Origin: a virus
Reading direction: 5' to 3' (one strand)
IMG/VR virus record: IMGVR_UViG_3300046007_007262
Location: 1 to 37,016 of that record
Length of the DNA stretch: 37,016 nucleotides
Shown here: positions 8,833 through 17,669 of the stretch, piece after piece
Numbering within the stretch: position 1 is the stretch's first letter
Layout of the letters: each line of letters starts with the position of its first letter
Translations under genes and position numbers: made by a program
The notes under the pieces: model-generated
Database searches by the model: none
What the model saw: only the letters and a program-made list of their open reading frames with translations
Told to the model about the DNA's origin: nothing

Positions 8833-9784
8833 GTTTTACCTTATATTTTATAATATCATACATGTCTATTTCTTTTGTATTTTTTTTCTCTGAGTGAAAC
8901 CTATCAAATCCCATTTCATTTACATCTTTTTTATTTAAATCCATTAACGCAACATTTAATCCTTCTGACGATAGATATGATGCCAATTTTATAGACTCGG
9001 ATCTAGCATCATTATCCAATGCAACCGTTATTAGCTTAGGTCTTCGTAATAACAGTTTTTCTTTCAATTTATTTGATATGGTTTTACCAAATAATGGGAT
9101 CGCATTGCATCTGGCGGATATTGCATCAAATATGCCTTCAACAAGAGTTACGGGTTGATTCCAATTTATCAACGATTCAAGTCCTATTAAATTCTTTCCT
9201 ATGTTTGGATTTTTATATTTCATAGTGTCTTCATCGAAAATAGATCGTCCTATAAAAAAATTTAAATTCAAATTTTCATCATATGATGGTATTATCACTC
9301 TACCCGAATATTGGCCACTAGCACAATATCCTATTTCATATCTTAAAATATCTTCTCTAGTTATTGATCTACGTTTAAGATAATTTACAGCTTGTGTTAA
9401 TTGTAGTTTTAGAGCCACATCATCGATCGCTGGGTAATCGCATAATTTTACGAATTCTTTAGGTAGTATTAATTTTTCTTGTTCTTTTTTTGAAGACATG
9501 TTATACTGATATAGCTTCTTTGTTCCTATTATTTTGTATAACTCATCAAAATATTGTTTAGAAACCCCTATCTTTTTAAATAAAGACACAATGTCTCGGC
9601 CTTTATTATCGCTTATCCAACAGTGCCATAAATTTCTTCTTTTTTCATTTATACCGAAATCCACTTCCAATTTAGGCTTATAGTGATTTTTAAATGGTGA
9701 GAAGAATGCATAATCGTTACCAGAAGTTTTTCTACCCTTACCTAAAACTTTTTCAACTAAATTTAATAGATCATAGTTTATCAT
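8825..9784 (-). CDS. DNA primase, DnaG/T4 gp61-like with Toprim domain
   Basis: The protein (319 residues from the ATG at 9784; a GTG at 9790 would add two) would make RNA primers for lagging-strand synthesis. The Toprim core is clear: VEGIFDAISA near residue 215 with its catalytic Glu, then ALDNDA near residue 258. Upstream, the GRVIIPSYD and FIGRSI segments match the RNA-polymerase core of DnaG. The N-terminus aligns with the CHC2 zinc domain in layout (FFSPFKNHYKPKLEV, then LWHCWISDNKGRDIVSLF), but only one of the expected Cys ligands remains. There is no helicase domain. It is followed with overlap by SbcDC and preceded by endonuclease I, forming a DNA-metabolism cluster. Confidence 0.88.
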   Translation of the reverse strand: MINYDLLNLVEKVLGKGRKTSGNDYAFFSPFKNHYKPKLEVDFGINEKRRNLWHCWISDNKGRDIVSLFKKIGVSKQYFDELYKIIGTKKLYQYNMSSKKEQEKLILPKEFVKLCDYPAIDDVALKLQLTQAVNYLKRRSITREDILRYEIGYCASGQYSGRVIIPSYDENLNLNFFIGRSIFDEDTMKYKNPNIGKNLIGLESLINWNQPVTLVEGIFDAISARCNAIPLFGKTISNKLKEKLLLRRPKLITVALDNDARSESIKLASYLSSEGLNVALMDLNKKDVNEMGFDRFHSEKKNTKEIDMYDIIKYKVKHA

Positions 9785-9799
9785 ATACACACTTTATGG

Positions 9800-9833
9800 A
9801 AATTAATATTCTATAAAATATAGTAAATATTTA
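9800..9833. promoter_or_regulatory. AT-rich gap upstream of primase with palindromes
   Basis: The 95-base gap between endonuclease I and primase holds CTATA-AAA-TATAG (9811-9823), immediately followed by the perfect palindrome TAAATATTTA (9824-9833). The 11-mer aaattaatatt occurs at both ends of the gap (9800-9810 and 9871-9881). On the minus strand CATAAATA, one base off the T4 late promoter TATAAATA, lies about 45 bases before the primase start. A promoter or terminator here is plausible but unproven. Confidence 0.3.
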
Positions 9834-9879
9834 TGAGATAACCAAATTTATTTTTATTCACCATTAATAAAAATTAATA

Positions 9880-10287
9880 TTAGACACATTCATCCAACCA
9901 TTCTTTTGGTATTTCTTTTTTAGCCCATTTCCATCCTTTTTTATCACAATACTGCGAATACGAAGTCTTACTACCTTTGTATAGTTTTGCGTTTGGGTTC
10001 TGGAAAACGAATCTAATATCTATATTTGGATATTGTTTAAATATCAAGTCAAATTTTAATCTATCAGCTTTAACCCATCGTCCTTTTGTTTCTATGTATA
10101 ATTTGTTTCCAGATTCTTTGTTTAAAATAAAATCTGGTGTGTAAGTATGTTTTGTTTCGGGTTGAGTGTAATTTATTTTTTCAGATTCGTAACTAAATAT
10201 TTTTTTTGCTTGTTTTAGTAGAGTATTTATCGTATCTTCCAATCCGCTACGAAATCCATGCTTTATTGCAATTTTATTTTTTTTCAT
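9880..10287 (-). CDS. T7-type endonuclease I (Holliday junction resolvase)
   Basis: This 135-residue protein matches phage T7 gp3 along its length. It should cut branched DNA such as four-way junctions. The conserved blocks are FRSGLED, SYE, HTYTPDFIL, IETKGRW, DIRFVF, LYKGSKTSY and IPKEWL. Residues corresponding to the T7 catalytic set E20, E35, D55, E65 and K67 are all present here as E17, E34, D52, E66 and K68. I chose the ATG at 10285-10287, which overlaps the TGA of the previous gene as TGATG; a GTG one codon upstream is possible. No good Shine-Dalgarno is seen, so translation is probably coupled to the structural gene before it. Its place among late genes fits a role in resolving DNA before packaging (inference). 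Confidence 0.93.
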   Translation of the reverse strand: MKKNKIAIKHGFRSGLEDTINTLLKQAKKIFSYESEKINYTQPETKHTYTPDFILNKESGNKLYIETKGRWVKADRLKFDLIFKQYPNIDIRFVFQNPNAKLYKGSKTSYSQYCDKKGWKWAKKEIPKEWLDECV

Positions 10288-12014
10288 CACATATCAAATC
10301 TTATTATAAAATTCATATCAACATCATCTCTTTTGTTTGTTGGATTTGCTAATTTTGCAATTGCTACTAATTCAAAATCACTGTTGTACAAACCAATTGT
10401 CGTTATGTATGGGTTGAAATAAGAACTAGTGACATAATCGGCTAACATATTAGATTCCACATCATTGTTTTTTCTAACTGTATAGTTCTGAGTAAAATTA
10501 AACTCATTTTTCTTTATCTTGCATATTATTTCATACTCATATAAAGTCATAGTATTTTTAAATTCCAAATCAAAACCATCATTTGTATAATAATCATAAT
10601 TTCCACTTCTACCTAATAATGCATTTTTATATTTTGGCCTAGGGTCTGATACTGTTATAAACCCTTGTTTGTAAAAAACATTACCAACTCTAGCGGTCTG
10701 ATATGCATATCCAGTTTCTAATGAATTATTATACAGATGTTGTATTTCATTCGATGTTAAATAGTCTTTATAGATACGGATCTCATCCATAGATCCAGAG
10801 AATGCATAATCATTTGATCCATTACTGGCTATAAACACAAAATCATCGTTATAGACTTGCTGTGGGATATTTACAGTTAAGCTAGAATCCAATACCCCAT
10901 TTAACCATATTTGATATGCACTAGAACTTTTTTGACAAACAACATGTGTCCATGTTCCAACAGATAATTGACTGGATGTAACTTCCGCAGTTGTTAATCC
11001 AGAACTCTGTTTGAACACTATTCGTCTTGGATTTGGATCTGTTGAATTTGTTAGATATATGTTAAATGGATATTGTTTTCCATTTTTTTCTTTTTTATAA
11101 ACTACAACATTGTAATATTCATCCAATTTACTGTCTAATTCTAAACCATTTTTACTAAATAATGTATTGTATTTATGCACTTCGGATTTTTGTGTACTTG
11201 GTGTGTTTATCCAAAAACTAAATGCAAAATTATCTGTATTTCTAAAATTAAATAGTTTATGATTGGTAACATCAAAATATCCACCGTGTAAATCTATAGC
11301 AACTCCAGTTGCTTCTCCAGTATCGGTTGTTGGTATGCCTGGTCTATATGATACTTCTTTATAATTTACTATATTTACAGAATTTCTATGTGTAGATCCG
11401 TCTATTACAAAATTATTTTTTCTAGTTCTGAAACCGTAGTCTCTATAATTCTCATTGAATCCCAGATACATCAATAATTTTGAATCGTTTATAAAATTGG
11501 ATTGGTTAAAATCGCTATCTATTAGATTGCCATATCCATCATCATACAGATAATATGTGTGTGTCGAACTAGTGCTATACATATTTATCTTCACACTTTC
11601 TTTTTTTATACCCTCACCAAACATATTAACTGGTAATGCTACTATTGATGACGATTCTGCTAAATATGTTTTTGTATTATAATCTATATTTTCTAGTGAT
11701 AGTTTATCTTTACTATAATCATTGTAAAACATATTATCCACCCAATACCATAGTAATTTAGGATCTATACTCTGGGTAGTAAATACCCTCTGATATAATG
11801 ATGATGAAATATTTACAACATTCCCAAAATATTTATGGTTTTCTGGGTAAAATGCTCTGTATATTGAGATTTTATCATTCTCGTAAAAAGAATTATTTAT
11901 AGACGTACTATCGAATTTCCACCGTTTATTTATCTCAAATGGTGTTATTGTATAGTCTCCCGATTTTAACGGCTTGTATACTAAACTAATTTCGTTATTT
12001 ATTTGAAATGCCAT
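10287..12014 (-). CDS. Structural protein with LamG-like domain and family C-terminal module (575 aa)
   Basis: The N-terminal ~190 residues have no recognised family. A LamG/concanavalin-like fold lies around residues 240-420, judged from FAFSFWINT, the segment around GTWTHVVCQKSSSAYQIWLNG, and SGSMDEIRIYKDYLTSNEI. Such domains usually bind carbohydrate or make protein contacts. The last ~95 residues (FNFTQNYTV, then PYITTIGLYNSDFELVAIAK) match the C-terminus shared by the four neighbouring structural proteins, making this a divergent member of that array. Its stop overlaps the endonuclease I start. A virion role is inferred from context. Confidence 0.75.
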   Translation of the reverse strand: MAFQINNEISLVYKPLKSGDYTITPFEINKRWKFDSTSINNSFYENDKISIYRAFYPENHKYFGNVVNISSSLYQRVFTTQSIDPKLLWYWVDNMFYNDYSKDKLSLENIDYNTKTYLAESSSIVALPVNMFGEGIKKESVKINMYSTSSTHTYYLYDDGYGNLIDSDFNQSNFINDSKLLMYLGFNENYRDYGFRTRKNNFVIDGSTHRNSVNIVNYKEVSYRPGIPTTDTGEATGVAIDLHGGYFDVTNHKLFNFRNTDNFAFSFWINTPSTQKSEVHKYNTLFSKNGLELDSKLDEYYNVVVYKKEKNGKQYPFNIYLTNSTDPNPRRIVFKQSSGLTTAEVTSSQLSVGTWTHVVCQKSSSAYQIWLNGVLDSSLTVNIPQQVYNDDFVFIASNGSNDYAFSGSMDEIRIYKDYLTSNEIQHLYNNSLETGYAYQTARVGNVFYKQGFITVSDPRPKYKNALLGRSGNYDYYTNDGFDLEFKNTMTLYEYEIICKIKKNEFNFTQNYTVRKNNDVESNMLADYVTSSYFNPYITTIGLYNSDFELVAIAKLANPTNKRDDVDMNFIIRFDM

Positions 12015-12016
12015 TG

Positions 12017-13348
12017 TTAATTTATCCTTACTCTAACTTGAATTACATATTCGGTATTAGAATCCTTTAACATAGGATTTCTGGTTTTCCCAACTGCTAT
12101 CAACTCCCCTTGTGTATCATATAATCCTATTGTTGTCATATATGTTTTTGGTTTATCTATAAAAGAGAAAAATCGTAATTGTGAATCGCTACCAGATAAA
12201 TATGTCGGGTTATTTGTGTAGTTAAATTCATCCTTTCCTAATCTACAAAAATATGTTTCGGTCAAGTATTCCTCAGATGATCTGCAGAACAATGCTTCAG
12301 TATTTTGTCTATCAAATCTTGGTGTAAATGCCCCGCTTATAGAAAAGAACAATCTATGAGTATTATTCTCGAATAAAGAACCAGTTCCAGTTTGAAATGA
12401 ACACGACGCATCCAATACATCCGCATCCAACATAACTATACCCATTTTTGGTAAAAGTACGCCCCACGCATTTGATGTGGGTTCATCATAAATACCATCT
12501 TTTAATGAACCAGATACCAAATAATAATAATCTTTAACACCTTCGGTGTATTTTATTTTTTCTTTATCATCATAGCTATCATCTATTAGAGTATAGATTC
12601 TACTAGCAGATACACGCGCATCTCCTGTTGGATTATATGGTGGGCTTCCTATAGATTCTGATACAAAATGGCACAATGATAATTGTAAATTTCCTGGATC
12701 TATGAGATCTTTGAAATGATTTCTATTAAACTCTATGACGTATAGGTGATTTATTTTTTTCTCATTTTTGAATGAGAAAAACGGTTTTTGATCATCATTA
12801 CACAACACATTATATTTTGCATACATTATTTTTGATGGATATAATGTACCACCATTCTCTTGTAGAAATGATCCAGATCCAGAAATATGACAATATGCTA
12901 TATCAAAAACTTTATTATCGTTAGAAAATATGGTATTATTGTATACCGACATATAATATTGTTTTATGTTGGATGTCAATGATTGTGTGTAAAACTGATA
13001 TACCCGCTCATTATTTGATGGAAATGCTCCAAAACTCCTGTGTCTTTTTACAGGTGCTCTATAATCCCTATCCTTCAATATTTGTTTGAATACATTACTA
13101 CTAAAGGTTGGTGTCTGTATTTGTTGTTTTTGCTTATTTGTCAGTAAAATCATGCTGGATAACGGCAACGTTCCAGCATTTGGTCCTTCTGTTACGGTTG
13201 CAATAGATCCATTTGTAGATACAGCTCCATCATATTTCGTATTATCAACTATATCTATCATATTCCGTTGTGGGAACTGATTTTCTATTTGCCATTGAAC
13301 ATATGCTTTCAACAGATCTAAGACATATTTGTTTATTTCTAAACTCAT
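12017..13348 (-). CDS. Paralogous structural protein, family member of 443 aa
   Basis: Residues ~100 to 443 carry the module shared across this array: aromatic segment (QYYMSVYNN), GSGS strand, YVIEFNRNHFKDLIDPGN, a Ser-rich stretch ending TLIDDS, GVLLPKMGIVMLDADVLDAS, SGAFTPRFDRQ, YFCRLGKDEFNYTNNPTY, and the terminal TYMTTIGLYDTQGELIAVGK. The first ~100 residues are specific to this copy and may anchor it. It overlaps the end of the 109-residue gene by four bases and sits two bases from the next gene. Function is not known; a baseplate or tail-decoration subunit is the likely role. Confidence 0.75.
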   Translation of the reverse strand: MSLEINKYVLDLLKAYVQWQIENQFPQRNMIDIVDNTKYDGAVSTNGSIATVTEGPNAGTLPLSSMILLTNKQKQQIQTPTFSSNVFKQILKDRDYRAPVKRHRSFGAFPSNNERVYQFYTQSLTSNIKQYYMSVYNNTIFSNDNKVFDIAYCHISGSGSFLQENGGTLYPSKIMYAKYNVLCNDDQKPFFSFKNEKKINHLYVIEFNRNHFKDLIDPGNLQLSLCHFVSESIGSPPYNPTGDARVSASRIYTLIDDSYDDKEKIKYTEGVKDYYYLVSGSLKDGIYDEPTSNAWGVLLPKMGIVMLDADVLDASCSFQTGTGSLFENNTHRLFFSISGAFTPRFDRQNTEALFCRSSEEYLTETYFCRLGKDEFNYTNNPTYLSGSDSQLRFFSFIDKPKTYMTTIGLYDTQGELIAVGKTRNPMLKDSNTEYVIQVRVRIN

Positions 13349-13674
13349 TTCTTCACATCTTCTCTAAAGGTTGAATCTATAATCACTTGCGGTGTAGACT
13401 GTGCTAATACTTGATTTTGATCTAATTCTATTATTTGTTCTTGTCTCATTTTTATCATATCATTATATTGCTTAATTGCAGAATTTATCATATTTAGCTT
13501 TTGAGCAGCATTTTGTTTATTTACATGGAAACGTAACCCAGAAACAATATCTAAAAAAATAGATGCAGATATAACTCTTTTTGTATAATCCGCATCTGCT
13601 TCTGATGTATAATCCTGTAATTCAACTACCATGAAATTTGATAGTCGTTCTAATATTTCTGATTCACTTAACAT
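13345..13674 (-). CDS. Small helical protein of unknown function (109 aa)
   Basis: No family is recognised. The sequence is predicted by eye to be mostly helical, with a heptad-like stretch over residues ~55-95 (NAAQKLNMINSAIKQYNDMI and on to QEQIIELDQN). It is the only gene in the array that does not share the C-terminal module. It starts one base after the stop of the 1,329-residue gene and overlaps the following gene by four bases, so it is co-translated with the array and may be an assembly or interface protein. Confidence 0.65.
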   Translation of the reverse strand: MLSESEILERLSNFMVVELQDYTSEADADYTKRVISASIFLDIVSGLRFHVNKQNAAQKLNMINSAIKQYNDMIKMRQEQIIELDQNQVLAQSTPQVIIDSTFREDVKK

Positions 13675-13675
13675 A

Positions 13676-16600
13676 TTACCAGTTTAATCTAATTTTTATT
13701 AAAATATCTGTTTGTGGTGTTTTTTTAACAGGTTTACTTAGTTTTGCAATCGCTAATAATTCCTTTGCACTATTATACAAACCAACAGATGTTATGTATG
13801 TTACTGGGTTATCCACAAAACATTCATAAATAATTCTACCTTCTTCTGCACCATCATCCACTGTAAATGTTGGATTTGATGTGTAGTTGGCATGATTTGT
13901 TGGTATTCTTACAAAATAATGGTTTGTAGAAACTTTTTTAACATTTCTCGCCTTCATTGGTTTATTTAAAACCGCAGCACCACTTATGGCTGTGAATAAT
14001 TTATACGAATTATCCCCACTTATATTACTACCAGTTACAGAATTAAATGATGAGGATACGTTTAATTTCTTACCATCCAAGATTATCACACCAAGATTTG
14101 GATAGACTAGTCCATATGTAGTAAATCCTGTATTTGTTGCTTCTGTTCCAGCTCCAGTAAAATGTACTCCATTTTGTAGTGTACCACTGACAATATGATA
14201 ATATACATACGGGCTTTCTACACAAAATTCTGTCTCACTGAAATCGTTTGAATTATCTATTAAAGATATAACTCGTTTGGATGCACTTACCGCTACATTA
14301 CTTCCAGTATACACAGAGTTTGCATATGATTTGCCGTTTAATTCTGCTAAGTTTATTTCAAAATTTCCTGGGTCTATTCTATCATTTAATACGTTTCTAT
14401 TGAAGTTTATTACGTATATCTCATTTGATGCGGTTAATATTCCATTATCATAAAATTCAAATTGCTTATTTGGCGGTTCTATTGCCATTAATCTATATTG
14501 CGAATATACTGCTCTAGAAGGTGTATCATTTACTTCACCCCCATTATTGACTGAACCAGATCCATCATTGTTACCATATGCCACTGAAAAATACGGTGCA
14601 GTTGTGCAGTTTTTGCAATCAGCAATTCCATAATAATATGCTTTTGATGCAGTATTTTGTGTTGAACTAGTGAAATAGGAACTCAATGATTGTGATGTAT
14701 TAAATAATCCCTTTATTACTTCCTTATTAACACCCGTTAAAACATCCTTTCCATACATAAATGGGTGATATATTCGTATTGGTGGATCTATGCAATCTTC
14801 TTTTATTACACGACCACCTGTTGTTGTTCCTAGTTTAATATCCCCTGGTGGAATAGTTACGGTTGTTACTTCACCAGATGTGTGTGTATATTTAAATTCT
14901 GGATTGTTTTGGTCATATGATACGAATGTTGTGTACTCATCAAATTCTGTACAGCCACAGCTATCTGTTGGGTCTAATTTTTTTTCTATAGAGACACGTT
15001 TAGATCCACAATCTACGTTTCCGTTAAATTGAATTTCTACATAATCAAAATATCCAGCGTTTCCATTCAAATCTATTAATGGATATTTAAAAGGCATTCC
15101 AGATGCATCATTTGAGATCAATGTATGTAATGCTTTATCAGTTCCTGGTGTATTATCTGCATTATCCACAAAAGATCCAGGTTCTAATTCTATTTTTGAA
15201 CCATTGTAATGGACTATTACTTTTGTAGGCCCAGTATATCCATTTGGCCCCAATGCCCTACCGTATAGATACTCTCTTAGCCAAAGTTTTCTAGATTTGA
15301 AAACCGATGAATTTGTATATGCGAGACCGAATCTACCCGCTTCTCCCAAATAATCTATAGGTATGAATGTTCCGCCATTATTACATCTTATAGAAAATAC
15401 ATATTTTAAATCATATCTAATAAATCTATTATATTGTACCTGACGACCTCGCAAACATCTACTTTGTGGTATGTCTATAAAATTGGTTATAGTATCCCTG
15501 TTTTGTTCATCTATAACATATTTTTTATACAATTCTCTATTTTCTAATTTTAGCAAACCATTGTCAATAAATTGATATGAATTGGTTCCTGTTGGTAATT
15601 TTGTTACCAAGTTTGCTATTTCATTTGGAATATAAAAATCGGAAATATTTTGCGATGCATTATCTACTTCTAAGAAAACTTCCCAATTTGCTTCATTAAG
15701 ACATGGACCTGTAACTATAATTGGTGCTTCTGTACAATCTCGTATTTCACCAAAAATTTGTTTAGATCGCAATGCTCCTTCAAAATCCAATAGACTCGGA
15801 CTCCAATATTCTCCAGCTAAATCGGATGGTGATAGTATAACTTCATTAAAGGTATATTTTGCACTTTTTACCGCATGTTCAAGCATACCCATTGCCATCG
15901 ATTGCTCTATATCAGAAACCCATGTTGGTTTGGTTCCTGTTAAAACGGAGTTAGATGACACTATTCTATATCGTTCTTCATTTTTTCTTATTAAGGATAA
16001 ATAACTACCTATTTGTCCTTTGGATTCCCCCATTGTATTATCGCATATATTCGTCATATCCATTGCGAATATTCTAGTTCCTGCCTGTAATGCTTCAGAA
16101 ATATATTGCTTTAAGTATATTCCACCTGGATACACATTTTGCGGAGTTACAGTTGAACCTAAGAAATCATCTAAATTTTTTACAATATCTTTTATATCAT
16201 AATAATACGAATATGAAAATATAGTTCCCTTAGATGGGTAAAAACAGCTTTTTTGACCATATGATAATTTTCCAACTCCTAGGGAAAATGCAGAACCTAT
16301 TTGTATTTGGGATCCTTTATCATCACACCAAAATAATGTTCCTACTAAACTGGGCGAAGATGGTATAGAATATTTTTTATCTGTTACTTCTATTTTAGGT
16401 GGTGCTGTTGGGTTTGTGATATCGTATGACTTTTCTTCCACCATGAGATAAAATTTTCTACCAGATAGATTGGATCGTTGTGTATCTGTAGTTGTGGTTG
16501 TTACGCCAGTAGTTGTCCCTGTTACATCTGCTGTAATTGATTCCGTTCCTTGCACGACCCAAACTCTAACATTTTGCCGTCTTATGGATTGTGGAACAAA

Positions 16601-17665
16601 TCCAGCTTGACCAGAAGAACCAGGTGTTGGTTCTCTTAAAACCCCCCATTCTTTATCAGAATCTTCTAAAGTATCATGTTTCCCATAATCTAATTCGTTC
16701 GTCTTGTATAACCATGTGTCTTCTGGGTCATAATTTGGATCTAACGGATCTAACATTGTTTTATAAAGTTCTTCTATATCAGGAGTCCCACTAAAAATAC
16801 TTCTATTCAGTATTATTGAGTCCCATCGTTGATATCCAGATTTTATGGTAGATGATGTGAAGCTCTTTAATATTAGCGAATATGTTGTGTTTCTATTGTT
16901 TTCGTTTGGTTGTGGAACGGATACTCTATTCCCTGGTGCTTTCGATAACTCATATCTATATCCAGCTATTGCTAACTCTGTGTCAACTATACCAGTTCTA
17001 GATTTTCTAGGTATTGCTGCTTGCAGTCCAGTATCCCTTCCTACAAAATATATTGGTATTAGCGCATATAATATTTTTAAGTAATCTACATCCCCTCTAA
17101 ATAATCTAGTGTTCCCATCTCCAGAATATACTGGCTCATTTTGTTCAACAGTTTCTGCCAAAAAGTCCATATATGTTTTATTACTAGATGAATCCCGTAT
17201 TGCTGTAGTTGCCCAGGATTCAAATGTAGTTCCAACATAATCTGGATCATCTACAAATGCTCTATATGCATCGAATACATTTTTTATCTTTGTAAATTGG
17301 TTGAGTATATCCTGCCTTTCTTGTAAAATTCTTTTAGATACTCTCTGCTCTATTCCGTCATGGACTAATTGTTCTATCTCAAAATAGTATTGACCAAATC
17401 CTGGCATACTTGTGTTTTCTATAACACCAAAACCAGTATTATTTAAAAAAGACGCATTGTCTTTATTCTTCATATTTTCTAATATTGACGCTATTGCAAA
17501 TTCATACCCGATTAAACCTGACGGCATTTGTATATTTGGATAAAATGTTACAAGATTACCATCTCTATCATAATATCTATAATCTCCAAGTTTTCGTATA
17601 GCGTCTTGGGTTGTTAGAACTCTATAGCTAGGTCCTAAATTCGCGTATCTTAGATAATCAGCCAT
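13676..17665 (-). CDS. Giant paralogous structural protein (1,329 aa) with shared C-terminal module
   Basis: The first ~980 residues are unique to this copy. They begin MADYLRYANLGPSYRVL and contain helical and beta-rich stretches, a Thr-rich run (VTGTTTGVTTTTTDT) near residue 385, and several cysteines in the second half including CGC. No known domain is recognised there. From about residue 985 onward (13679-14710) it carries the family module: EIYVINFNRN, DPGNFEINLAELNG, VISLIDNS, GLVYPNLGVIILDG, SGAAVLNKPMKARNV, HYFVRIPTNHANYTSNPTF and TYITSVGLYNSAKELLAIAK. It is most similar to the 378-residue member. The size suggests a major baseplate, tail-tip or fibre-anchor component; this is inference. 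Confidence 0.75.
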   Translation of the reverse strand: MADYLRYANLGPSYRVLTTQDAIRKLGDYRYYDRDGNLVTFYPNIQMPSGLIGYEFAIASILENMKNKDNASFLNNTGFGVIENTSMPGFGQYYFEIEQLVHDGIEQRVSKRILQERQDILNQFTKIKNVFDAYRAFVDDPDYVGTTFESWATTAIRDSSSNKTYMDFLAETVEQNEPVYSGDGNTRLFRGDVDYLKILYALIPIYFVGRDTGLQAAIPRKSRTGIVDTELAIAGYRYELSKAPGNRVSVPQPNENNRNTTYSLILKSFTSSTIKSGYQRWDSIILNRSIFSGTPDIEELYKTMLDPLDPNYDPEDTWLYKTNELDYGKHDTLEDSDKEWGVLREPTPGSSGQAGFVPQSIRRQNVRVWVVQGTESITADVTGTTTGVTTTTTDTQRSNLSGRKFYLMVEEKSYDITNPTAPPKIEVTDKKYSIPSSPSLVGTLFWCDDKGSQIQIGSAFSLGVGKLSYGQKSCFYPSKGTIFSYSYYYDIKDIVKNLDDFLGSTVTPQNVYPGGIYLKQYISEALQAGTRIFAMDMTNICDNTMGESKGQIGSYLSLIRKNEERYRIVSSNSVLTGTKPTWVSDIEQSMAMGMLEHAVKSAKYTFNEVILSPSDLAGEYWSPSLLDFEGALRSKQIFGEIRDCTEAPIIVTGPCLNEANWEVFLEVDNASQNISDFYIPNEIANLVTKLPTGTNSYQFIDNGLLKLENRELYKKYVIDEQNRDTITNFIDIPQSRCLRGRQVQYNRFIRYDLKYVFSIRCNNGGTFIPIDYLGEAGRFGLAYTNSSVFKSRKLWLREYLYGRALGPNGYTGPTKVIVHYNGSKIELEPGSFVDNADNTPGTDKALHTLISNDASGMPFKYPLIDLNGNAGYFDYVEIQFNGNVDCGSKRVSIEKKLDPTDSCGCTEFDEYTTFVSYDQNNPEFKYTHTSGEVTTVTIPPGDIKLGTTTGGRVIKEDCIDPPIRIYHPFMYGKDVLTGVNKEVIKGLFNTSQSLSSYFTSSTQNTASKAYYYGIADCKNCTTAPYFSVAYGNNDGSGSVNNGGEVNDTPSRAVYSQYRLMAIEPPNKQFEFYDNGILTASNEIYVINFNRNVLNDRIDPGNFEINLAELNGKSYANSVYTGSNVAVSASKRVISLIDNSNDFSETEFCVESPYVYYHIVSGTLQNGVHFTGAGTEATNTGFTTYGLVYPNLGVIILDGKKLNVSSSFNSVTGSNISGDNSYKLFTAISGAAVLNKPMKARNVKKVSTNHYFVRIPTNHANYTSNPTFTVDDGAEEGRIIYECFVDNPVTYITSVGLYNSAKELLAIAKLSKPVKKTPQTDILIKIRLNW

Positions 17666-17669
17666 TTAT

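Noticed and set aside
9785-9879. Search for a tRNA or small RNA gene in the largest gap
   Set aside because: The gap is very AT-rich with only short palindromes; no cloverleaf or conserved tRNA loops are visible here or in the other gaps.
10288-10290. GTG start for endonuclease I
   Set aside because: The ATG one codon later forms a TGATG stop/start junction with the upstream gene, a common coupled arrangement. The difference is a single residue.
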